This document shows, one piece after another, positions 12,888-24,800 of a DNA stretch of 64,000 bases (its first letter is position 1; each line of letters starts with the position of its first letter). Where the stretch lies: NCBI GenBank assembly GCA_037176705.1, contig CM073886.1:14964501-15028500 (forward strand). Direction: 5' to 3'. A model generated the notes under the pieces. It searched no databases. It had not been told where the DNA came from and worked only from the letters and a program-made list of their open reading frames with translations. Position numbers and translations under genes: made by a program. Source of the DNA: Molossus alvarezi. Taxonomy: Eukaryota; Chordata; Mammalia; Chiroptera; Molossidae.

Positions 12888-15800
12888 GTCCTTCCCTCCC
12901 ACTCTATCTAAAAATTAATGAAGCCCTGTAGGTGTGGCTCAGTGGATTAAGCATCATCCCATGGACTGAGGGGTCCTGGTTTGATTCCCGGTCAGGGTCA
13001 TGCCTGGCTTTCAGGCTCGATCCCCAATAGGGGGCATGCAGGAGGCAGCCAATTGATGTTTCTCTCTCACATAGCTGTTTCTATCTCTCTCTCCTTTCCC
13101 GTCTCTCTCAAAAAATCAATAAAAAACATTTTTAAAAATGTTGAAAAAAAATCAATAAAAAATATCTTCGGTTGAGGATTAACATCAATAACAAAAGAAT
13201 CACAAGTTAATAATAAGGGGAAGACTTTAATTATACTAGGGCAGGGAGGAGAGTGTCAATTTAAGCCCAGGCCAGTTCAAGACCTCAGCTAGCCAGCCTG
13301 CTGGGGTGCTGGGCTGGTGGCATTAGATCATCAGGGAAGCCTGACAGACAGTAAAGGAAAGAAAAGACCTCTTAGCATTTTTGCAGCCTCACACAGATTA
13401 ATGGGATAGACAGTTTAAAATATTAAATCAAACAAGTGAAGAACTAGAAGAAAAAGAGAAGGAAATACTGGTCAAGCCTAGGTGGGAGGGCTTACATTTT
13501 TAAGCTGGGAACAAAACAAGTCACCTAATACAGAGTAATATACATGACTACATGAGAACAAGAAGAACCTCAAATTACAAAAACAACCAAAATTAACAAG
13601 AAAACACACTGGAGAAGATTTTCAGCAAATACAACATCTGTACTTTACAGAGCATCTACAAAGTGGCTGACATAAAAAGCTTAAAACCTCAATGGTCAAC
13701 GATACAAATTGGAAAGTCCCCAAAGAGGAATTAAATGACCCAAAAAAATTCTCAATAAAGAAATGAAACCGACACGCTGGCTGGTTTGGCTCAGCGGTTA
13801 GAGCATCAGCCTGTAGACCAAAGAGTCGTGGGTTTGATTCCGGTCAAGGGCACATACCTTGGTTGTGGTTTGGTCCCGGCCCTGGTGGGGGTCGTGCAGC
13901 AGGCAACCAATCGGTGTGTCTCTCTCACATCGATGCCCGCCCCCCACTGTATCTGAAGATTAATGGAAAAATATCCTCAGGTGAGGATTTAAAGAAAAAG
14001 AAAAATGAAACTGAGCCTCTTTCACATATTCTATTGAAAGGCACTGGTGAACAGGCAAGTGCCACAAGGATGCTGTGGAAGGGGTGGTCTCACTCAGCAC
14101 CTGAAATTAGGACCTGCTGAAAAAGCAATTTGGAAATAATGTACTGAGTAGTCCCACTTCCAAAAATCTATCCTAAGGAACAAAAGACAAGCAAAGACCA
14201 GAAACCACCCACATTCACACTGTGAATCTGAAGCCACAAAATGGTTCAGCAACAGAACATTCTGGCACCACATGGAAACAGACGAGCTCCTTCCTGGTCC
14301 CTGCAGAGTGAGGACCCCAAATGACAGGCATCGGTCTGTCTGAGGCACATGGATGCACATTCTCTCTCCCTCATACATGCCTGCCAGCACACAGCCACCT
14401 CTCCCAGGGTCTCTAATTACAGGACATAGGAGAGACACTGGTGTTCCAGATGGTGAAGAGCTGATGCTGGACTCCTGACCAGATCCAGTGCCTGGGGTGA
14501 AATGAGCTTAGGAGTAGGACTCAAGAGGTGGACAGAGTTGGTCAGAAGCTCCCTTATTAGCATGAACACCAGTCTGTTCACTTAGTTAATTAATCAATTA
14601 GTTCAAACAGGCTACTAGTTATTTATCTACTTTGAAAAGTTTAAGTACTTAACAGAATCCTTTTGATTTTTGTACTTCAAAGAATCAATTCCTACTCTCC
14701 TGAAGAAACCACCCCTTCCCCCACATTAGGCACCTTTTTCTCTCTGGCAGGTGGCTGGTGCAGTCTACAGATTCAGAGCTGAAAGCAGACCTAAGTCAGA
14801 GACATACCTAACTCTTGGCATGCAGTTAGCATGTATAAGAGGCTTTACCACAGCCCCCAAGATCACACATAGCCTTCTGAGTGCCCCCCCAACAGGCCAC
14901 ATTTATCATCACCTCATTATAGATGTTGATGCAGGGGTGCAGGGTCTCATATTTGCCCCGTCCTTTTATGAGGGGTGACAGTGTAAAATCCCCCTTGAAG
15001 AATTTCCTGATCCAAAGCCAGGGTCTTCTCATCACCTTATCCCATCCCACTCAGACCCCAAGAACACCAGTTTCAAGGATACAAGATTGAAGCCACCAGC
15101 AAGCTAGAGCTATTTTAGGACACAGCCACCAGGGAGAGCCCAGTGAGGCTGCCAGAGAGGCTCCGTGTGACCACCTCGCTCTAAAACACCCGCCCTCAAA
15201 CTTTCAGGTCTCAGAACCCCTTTTTACTCTCAAATCTCATGAACTCCCTGACCGGTGTTCTCAGTGGTTAGAGCGTTGGCCACACACTGAAGGGTTATTG
15301 GTTTGATTCCCAGTCAATGACATGTACCTGAGTTGCCCCAGTCAGGGTACATGCAGGAGGCAACCAACTGATGTGCCTCTTATCACATCAATGTTTCTCT
15401 TTCTCTCTCTCCCCCCGCCCCCTCTACATCACCCTTCCACTGTCTCTAAAAATCAATGGAAAAAATATCCTCGGGTGAGGATTAACAAAAAATAAAATAA
15501 AAAAATAAAAGACTTTATGGAAGGACCCTCAAGAGCTTTCCATAATTTGGGTTATGTCCATTAATATTTACTATGAGAAATTAAAACATTTTCAAGTATT
15601 TAATTTATTTTAAAAAAAAAACAAAAAACTGTCACCCCAATAAATTCAATAAAAATAAAAAATTAAACAAAAATAATAAACCCATTACATGTGAATATAA
15701 TTGACATTTTCATTTAAAAAATAACTTTTCTGCCAAAGATAATTAATGAGAAGCATGACTACTGTACATTTGTAAATCTCTTTAATATCTGGCTTCAGGG

Positions 15801-18800
15801 AAGAGAGCTATACTCTCCTACCAGCCTCTGCCTTTACTCTACTGCAATATGTGAGCTGAAGGACATGAAAAAATCAGCCTCACTCAGTTAAGTCACTGGA
15901 AAAAGGAGGAGCATTTTAATAGCCTTTTCAGATATTTGTGGGCATATTTCTTTGATACAGCACCCAAATTCGACAAGTGTAGTTTCTTAAAGGTTAGCTG
16001 CGGTGTGGAATCTGAATCCCCAACAATGAATTTTTCATATTCTGTGACATCAGAATTCATAGATTGACCTTGCACTTTGTTTTTCTTTTTTACATTATTT
16101 AAGCCTGGCCCTGACCAGTTTGGCTCAGCGGTTAGAGCGTCGGCCTGCAGACCAGGGAGTCCCGGGTTCAATTCCAGCCAATAAATGTGTCTCTTTCACA
16201 TTGATGTTTCTCTCCCTCTCTATCTGAAAATAAATGCAAAAATGTCCTCAGATGAAGATTAAAAAGCTCATTATGTGTACTTTTAAAATATTAAATTCCT
16301 TTATCTTTGAAACTCTAAATGATTGTTCTCAAAATGCTGCACCTTAACTGGCATCATAACAGTATGCAAAAATGTTTGGTTTATAGATACAAAATGGCAA
16401 AGTATTAACACCTATAAAGCCAAGGAAAAGATAGCTTTTGACCTATTTTTGTTTCATATTTACAGTTTTACCCAGTTTCTCTGGAGTAGAATCCTCCCTT
16501 CCATGCATCAGTGAACTCTGATATGTGTCTTCTTTTTAGCATCTTTAGACTTGGGGGGTGCTGCTATGGGTTGAGAAAGCAAGTCTTCTCCCTTTTTAAG
16601 TCAGTGATCCATACTCACATATAAAAAAATATAAATGTTCTTTTATTTTAATCCTTACCCGAGGACATTTTTTGTTTGCATTTATCTTCAGATAGAGGGG
16701 GAGGGACAAAGAGAGAAAGAGAGAGAGAGAAACATCGATGTGAGAGAGACACATCGAGTGGTCTCCACCCACACAACCCCAACTGAGGCTGGGGACAAAC
16801 TGCAACTGAGGTACGTGCCCTTAGCGGCAACCAAACCCAGGACTCTCTGGTCTGAGGGCCGACGCTCTAATAGTTGAGCCAAACCAGCCAGGGCAAATGT
16901 TCTTTTATTTTAAAATAGCTCATTAAAATCTAAAGTAGCAGCTGCAGACACAATTTAGAAAGGTTTTTTGGAAAATTTTAATGCTATTGTAAAACAAGTC
17001 AACAAAGTGTACTTACTTGTTGTATTTCCATGTTAGGCACGAAGAAAACTTCAGGATTTCAAAGAAATTATTTAAATGATACAGTTATAGTAATTATAGC
17101 AGGTATAACTGAAGACAGCTACTAAGAGCCTAGTAGCAATACCAAGAACTTAATACTCTCTAAAAATTCACTGTCAAAATTTATGACAGACTTAAGCAAG
17201 AAAGGAATCAGGAAGGCCTGTGGGAGGAGCTCTCTCACACCATTTGTTGGTTGTTAAATCCCTACAGGAAGAACTCTAGGGTTACAGCAGAGCTCTAAGG
17301 TTAGAACAGCCCCTCCCCTTACCTTCTTCTTTCCCTCAGTAAAGAATTTCCTGATTCTTGAAATGTGGCTTTCCATGGCAGATTACAATCCTTCTTCCCC
17401 ACCCCCACCTTGGGAATCCTTTGTGCAGATGGAATACCTACCTGACTTTTTGTTTAGGGTGGACAGCACATTATTTAGACTGTAAACCAACTTCTTTGCA
17501 AGATTCAAAAAACACATCCATTAGCCATCAACACAATAATGTCATCCCTACAGTGTGTAGCCTCTGAAAAACTCTACTGTACATTCATAGAGAGTGAATA
17601 AAGCAAATATTGTTTTAGTAGTATTACAGAAATATTATTATGGTCTGTGGGCCATACACTGAGAACCTCTATTCTAAAAATCAAAATGCTTGACGGATCT
17701 CCCACTGGCCAAACAAGCTCTTGGTAGTCATCAGCCTCCAAAGGGGCCTGAACCAAAAGGAAAGGGAGAGAACCTGGAACAAAAAGAGGAGGCAAGAGGC
17801 TGAACATTGTGACTTGCCATCAGGTGCTCCATTCTACCCAGAACTGCAGGCTAAAGGGCCTGTGCCACCAGGGGCCTCTTGAAAACGCCTAAGGCAAAGG
17901 CAAGTGGGCCTTCTGGGGAGTCCCCCACATGCCTGCAACAGCACCTCTCCAGTGCTCTGCTACTGGCCACGCTCTTGGGGAGGACTCAGCAGGTAGGTAT
18001 CCCAGGAAGCTCTTGCACAACCCAGGCACACAGACCTGCCTGGAGCGTGTGGTCCACCAGTGCTCAAAATGTTTTGATCAAAGCCCCTCTCTCCTCAGTA
18101 CACATTAGTACTCCTGGTAATACCTATTTAGGAAATATGGATTCCTGAGAAGTGTAGAGTATTTCAGCTGGCCACCATCTATACTCACTTTTTCTAGACG
18201 CAGTAATTTTTAATAGCACAAACTCTAGCTTCACCCATGTGCTGCTTTTCCCCTGCATCCACCCCCTCCTTGCTTCCCTCCTCCACATGACTGCTCCTAA
18301 GTCACATGCATTCTCTCTCATGCCCAGGCAATCCCTTAAATCCTGCCCTACTTCTCCTTCCATCTCCACGTCCAACATGACTTCCTGGAAGACAGCGTTC
18401 ACCATGACCCCTGGCCTTGGGCTCCTTTCTGCCCATTCAGAAGGTGAAACTACAAAAATCTGTGAGGAAAATGTAAGGGTGAAGAAGTTCTTCTCAACAT
18501 CACCAAGGTGGAGGACAAAATAAAAACACGAACAGGTTTGACTTTGTAAGAATTTTCAACTTTCATTCAAAAACATACAGACAGACTGAAGAGATAAACT
18601 GAAGAAAAATGCAGAATAGACAATAAATATTCTTCATGTCTATGGCTCTTTCCTTTTTCTCTTTAATCCTCACCTGAGGACATTTTTCCATTTCTTATTC
18701 AGATAGAGTGGGAGGGAGAGAGAGGAAGAGAGAGAGAGAGAGAAAGAAACATCAACGTGAGAGAGACACATGGAGTGGCTGCCACCCACACAACCCAAAC

Positions 18801-21800
18801 CGGGGCGGGGACAAACTGCAACCGAGGTACATGCCCTCAGCGGGAACCAAACCCGGGTCTTTCTGGACCGCAGGCCGACGCTCTAACTGCTGAGCCAAAC
18901 AGGCCAAGGCATGTCTAATGCTCTTAAAGGCCAATTTAAAAAAAATGCAAAACAGCCCTAGCCAGTTTGACTCAGCAGTCAGAGCGTCAGCCCGTGGACC
19001 AAAGAATCGTGGGTTTGATTCCAGTCAAGGGCACGTACCTCAGTTGCAGTTCAATCCCCGGCTCTGGTCAGGGTTGTGCAGGAGGCAACCAGTCAATGTG
19101 TCTCTCTCATGTCAATGTTTCTCTCTCTCTCTCTCTCTCTCTCCTACTCTATCTGAAGATAAATGGACAAGTATCCCCAGTGAGGATTAAAAAAAAAAAA
19201 ATCAAAACATATATGAAGAAAAACAGTCAAAGGACACAAAGTACCTTGAAACATAAATACAAATGGCCAATGAATCTAGGGGATGTTTGCTTTGATAAGA
19301 ATACAAATGCAAATTCACATGAGCCCATATTTAGAGCATCAAAATGCTCAAGGACAGGCTTGACCACTGGGGAAGCTGGGGTTCTCAGGCACTGAAGATA
19401 TAAAGCACTGCCTTCTTAAATGTACATACCTTCACTCCACCTGCCATGCCAAGACTCCACCTTAAAAAAAAAATTCACCCCCGGACAGTTTGCTCAGTGG
19501 TTAGAGCGTCGGCCTGTGGACCAGAGAGTCCTGGGTTCCGTTGCCGCTAAGGGCACGTACCTCAGTTGCAGTTTGTCCTTGCCCCAGTTGGGGTCATGTG
19601 GGTGGCAACTAGTCAATGTGTCTCTCTCACATCGATGTTTCTTTCTCTTCCCCCCACTCTCTTCCTCCTGCTCTATCTGAAGATAAAAGCAAAAATGTCC
19701 TCAGGTGAAGATTAAAAAAATAAAAAATAAAAATAAATATTCAGACAAGTGGAAAAAACTATGTGCAAAGGATGACTTACAATAGCAAAAACTCTAGAAC
19801 ACCCCAAATGTCTCACCATGGAGCAGTGGTTATTTAAATCATGGTGAATGAATGCCCAGCTGGTGTGGCTCAGTAGTTGAGCATTGATGCACGCACCAAG
19901 AGATCACTGGTTCGATTCCTGGTCAGGGCACTGGACCAGATTGTGGGCCCAATCCCCAGTGGGGGGTATGCAGGAGGCAGCCAATCGATGTTCTCTCTCA
20001 TCAATGTTTCTATCTCTCTCCTTCTCCCTTCCTCTCGCTCTAAAATCAATAAAGAAAAATATTTTTAAAAATCAATCAATCAATCAATCAATCAATCATG
20101 GTGAATCATGTCTGAACACAGAAGCGAGCATGCCTGGCCTGCTGATTCCCAAGAGCTAGAGCCGATAGAGTCCCAAACGCACTCACTCCCAGCCCAACGC
20201 TTCTGAATACCTACTTCCGGTTGGACTCTTTGAGGGGCCTCACTGCAGAGTGTTAATGGCAATTTTGGGAGGCGTGAGGTGGTACGGAGCCTCACAGACA
20301 GCGGTGATGAAGGTTGGATGCTTGCTCTGTTTACTGTGTCTCACATTCCCATTATTCCACTCTGCATTTTTAAAGGGAGTACTGCTTATGCCTATAAATT
20401 CTTACCAAGGGTTTCCACTGGCCTGCTTCTCCAATAATAACCTCTTCTCGTCTTCAGAAAACTGTAAGTCCAGTTCAAAAGAATTAGTGTCCAGGTCATG
20501 GATATACTGCTCGATGTTGCTGCCTGCCCTCTGTGGTAGACCCGAGTCCGAGGCAGACAGGGAGTGGGAGGATGACGACGATGACACCTGCATGCAGCCA
20601 AACTGGCTCAGGAGATTGTCGTACTGCACAGAGAATAGGGAAAAGTGAGAACGGTGTCCTAATTTTCCCTACGGTCCAAAGATGCAGACACACTTTGACA
20701 TACCCTACACCAACAAGCTCACAGCCTAAAGGCCCCTAAGCCCAGGTGTGAGATGAGCCTTGGAGCCGCAGCCCACCTCTGCTTCTCCAAGTAAGTGTGG
20801 GCAGATCTGATTTCTCCTCCAATGGACAGCTGGCTACTGAACCAAGGGCTGGATCCTGCCTGGTCTGGGTCCCCTTTCTGAGGAAAACATGAGAAAATGC
20901 CTGCCTCAAAGAGCAGTCTTCATCTCCAGGAAAGGAAGGCTTCTGAGAGCCCCTGTGCTGCCCTGACTAGATGGGCTTAGGATACCTTCTGGGTAGAGGT
21001 GGGGTGGGAACCTATGGGCCCAGAAAACTGACCCTCCTGAGTGCAGAGACTTAGTAGCAGGATCCTGTGAGCTCAGAACCTTTCTCCTTTAGCCCCATGG
21101 CCCTATGTCTCTTGGTCTACGGCTGTCACTACATATAATAATTTTACCGTGTTCAATTAAAAAAAATCCTTTTAATCTTTTTTTTGGTATGTGCCCCTGG
21201 TGGGAACCAAACACGGGACTCTCTGGTCCATAGGCCGACGCTGGCCAGGGCTTTCCTTTTAAACTTAGCAAAGATTAATTAAGCTTAATATAGGCAGAGT
21301 TGCCTGCTATTCTGGAGAAAGCTATAAACCACTGGTGACACAGAAAACAAAATGACTCATAAATGTACCAAATAGGCAGAAGCTGTGCTCTTGCACACTA
21401 CTGGGCTGCTGTATAGCCAGCCCCACCATAGCTAACAAAGAGGAAAAAGGAAGATGCTACCAGGAACAGGCAAGATGAGAGGGCAGTGTGTTGTTCCAAG
21501 TCCCCTGTGTCTCCAGAGGGATGACTCCCTCCTACAGACCCTGCACCCACCCTCCTCACGTGCTGCCCCGAGCAGCCTTCTTCCACGTGCTCACACAGCT
21601 CCAATAGCAGCCTTAGCCCTGCCTCACTGGCTCCCAGGTAGGAGTGATCCTACGACACTCCTGTGGCCCCTCCATCCAAGGCCTGGCACAGTTTCTGCTT
21701 CTTCTCTAAACCACCCCCACCCCCGCCAAGGCCACCCCTCTGGGCAGCGTCTTGCAGTTTACAGAGGCTTCCTAAGTCTCCCTGGGTGTCTCAATGAGCC

Positions 21801-24800
21801 TGAGAAGCCAGTGAGATAACTGTTAGATCATCCCCATTTCTGAAACAGTGAAATAAGGCTCAGAACTGGGCCAAGGTCACAACCCAATGGCCAACACCAA
21901 ATTTAGAACTAGTCCCGTGTCTTTCCAATGCAATGACTGCCTTGCTACCATGGCGGAGCTGCTGGCTGACCACCATGACCACTGCTTGCTGGGTGAGTCC
22001 TGTCTTGGAGGCTCCACTGTACTGTTCCCCAGGGAAAGCTCCAGATGCTCTCTCTGCACTCTACTCTTCTCCCCTCAGCAGCACCTAGTACAGACCAGCA
22101 CAAAACCCCAAACCTAGAAAGGACACATGACAAGAGGTGACACTGGGCTGGAGTGGAGGTGCTCACCAATGCATAGTGAGAAAACACCAGACTGTGCTGA
22201 ACACTGAACTTTTCTCCAGTGTCCACTCGGATTCCAGACACAAGCAACACCATCAGCAACCAGCATGGGGTTAGGAACACAGATGAGAATAGGGTCCCTT
22301 CTCTCTTCATTCCCTAAATAAAGACAAGTTTCTGCTCCTTGAATTCAGAGGGAAGTCCTTTTCCTGCTGAAAGGACACTAGACTCTTTTGGAGCCTCATG
22401 GATGGTGAGACTGCCCCTCTGTGACACAACGTCAACCCCTGTAGGAAGGGAATGTCTCCTTGAGCAGTTTCCTCTGCATTTGATAACGTTCCAGGTCAAA
22501 GTCTTTTTCAAGGCTCACTAAACTGTCCAAAAGTGAAGTGTGGTATAGGGAGCTCAGCCCGAGTACTTTCCAAGGCTTTCAAACCACATAGCCTTCAAAG
22601 CTGAGGATAAGCCATCTAACAAAAAGCAAGCTGTTAACATGTAGAGTTGGTCCGAGATGGCAACAGTTGAATACTGAGAAGCCAGAGATCTCAACATAGT
22701 GAAGGCAATGAAACTTCAGAGAGAGGGCCTGAAAGACACTCAAGTGTGTGTGTGTGTGTACACACATACAAACAAACATGCATATGTACACACTCACACA
22801 CACATGCTTCATGAAGCCAAGCTTCCCAGGCACTAAGATCTGAGACACCTGGGGCCTAATCAGCTCCATCAGAGCTCAGTTAACAGAGCATGCTGCTTCC
22901 CTGGGATACCCCTGCCAAAGGTACTGGAGACACTAACATGCTCCTGCTGGCCATGACTTAGGAATGACAACAGGGTGAGGGGAGGAAGTCCTAGGGTTGA
23001 GCCCTCTGTCATCTGTATACATGGAGGCCGCAGACAGCCATGACCACTGCAACAAGGAAGCAGGTCAGGCTCCCTTCAAGTCTGGGCACAAAGGATATTT
23101 GAGGCCCTGGTTAGTTTGGTTCAGTGGTTAGAGAGATGGCTCACAAACCAAAGAGTCACAGGTTCAATTGCCAGTCAAGGGTACATACTTGGGTTGCAGG
23201 TTCAATCCCTGGCACCGGTCGGAGTCATGCGGGAGGAAACCAATTGATGTGTCTCTCAAATCGATGTTTCTCTCTCTCTCTCCCCCCCCCCTCCCTCCCA
23301 CTCTATCTAAAAATCAATGAAAATAATATCCTTGGGTGAGGATTAAAAAAAAAAGGATATTTCAGAATAAGCAAAGGGGTATGTGTTGCTCACAACAGTA
23401 GGTAGAAGACATAAGGAGCTCTTGATTTCTAAGAGGTGATACCAGTAATAATTTCAATTTGACTCTGGATGACTCTTAGATAGAGTCTAGAATTACCATA
23501 TCAACTAAAGTGGAACTCTACACACAATTTGTTAGAATAAGCCATAGTGATAGAACTCAAGCCAGAAAAATGTACTATCAATGATAATAAAAACACCTGA
23601 AGGTGGGTGATGGGAACACTGCAGCTCATTGTACTCCTCTGTCCAATTCCACATGCTTCATAAGAAAAATTTAAAGAACAAAGTGTACTCCAACCTACGT
23701 CTGCGTTCAAGCTGGTGACTACACACATGCCCAGGTGCTGCACCTCTTGGCTTGTACCACAGTCCCCACTTCAACCAGGAACTATAAGCTGACACAGAGC
23801 AATATCCATTCTCAGTGCCATGTTTCCAAAAAGTCCAAAGCAGTAACACTCCAGGCTTCTCTTGGAAAGATCAGACACATTCCAGAATGGCTTTATACAT
23901 ATGATTATAAAGGCACCAGGCAAGAGCATAAGACAGATGCCTACCAGGAGACTTGGCACCCAGGAACACAGAGAGGAAAGGGGGGGGATACAGGTACTGC
24001 TCCCACTAGCTCCAGACTCCTCCACCCAATATCTGGCTCTGGTTCAATCCCTATGGGTAAAAATTAACTAGAAGAAATGAGAAAAAGGGACTCGACCACC
24101 CCAGGGCCTAGAGACCTGCACTTGGGGAAGACATGCAGACAAAAGCCACTTTGAGCCCAGTCCTCGATGAGACCGAGACGGGGGCTGCAAAAGGTTCCAC
24201 CACCACCAGGTATATGCTGGCTTCCCCTTGAGCCATTTATCCCATGAACTGGAGTCTTGTGGCCCATGAGCACAAACTTTCTAAGCGCAGAGAAACTATT
24301 TTCACAAAGCATGACAAGCAGAATTCGTCTCTGCCTGGGCCATTCCCATGCGCTTGCTTACATTTCCATAGCAGTCTTCGTCATCTTCTGACATGGCTGG
24401 TAAGTAAGCTGTGAGTTTTGGAGGTGTCTGATGATGCAGATTTTCCCATGTGATGGACTCAAAGAATGAATGAGCTTTCAGAGGGCTGTACCCTTCCATT
24501 TCTTCACAGCCTAATCGCTTTGTGGCATCTAAAACCTTAAATAAAAGTTGAGACATGTCAGTGTTAAAAGGTTCTTTTTGAATAGTTCTTTCAAATTCCC
24601 AGTATCTCCTAGAAATAGAAAGGATCTGTGGCCCATCACACCTGGTCCCACCATGGGCCAGGGACAGACTGAGTCACTCTCTGGGGTTCCTTTCACATCA
24701 CTCAGGTGACAAGGAATCACAACCTCAACATTTAATGAATAGCAGCAACTATTATTTTAAAATATACAGTTGAAAACCCTAAAATGAGAAGAAGAAAAAA

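Larger units (their letters stand above)
12761..13193 (+). mobile_element. Ves SINE, type A, split by a nested type B SINE
   Basis: The head is at 12761 and its own tail (CTTCGGTTGAGGATTAAC) only at 13165-13185. One pair of perfect 16-bp duplications (12745-12760 and 13194-13209) brackets the whole, so the type B copy arrived later. A CT microsatellite lies at 12843-12886. Confidence 0.85.
11079..20405 (-). other. PDPK1: PDPK1 intron 11
   Basis: A 9.3-kb intron. It carries SINEs of types A, B and C, a nested SINE pair at 12761-13193, old L1 pieces (about 13560-14270 and 19205-19850), and a hAT transposase fossil (15185-16106). It also holds an inverted SINE pair (18651-19202). In 12062-12760, 14300-15180 and 16900-18635 I recognise no gene or clear repeat. 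Confidence 0.9.
20624..24361 (-). other. PDPK1: PDPK1 intron 10
   Basis: A 3.7-kb intron with a SINE fragment (21163-21249), a MIR-like segment (21806-21950), a GT/AC-rich simple repeat (22745-22805) and a type A SINE (23104-23350). The remaining stretches look unique. Confidence 0.9.

Noticed and set aside
19837..20106. Direct repeats considered as CRISPR-like or satellite array
   Set aside because: The repeats are an ATCA microsatellite and SINE target-site duplications, with no spaced identical repeats.
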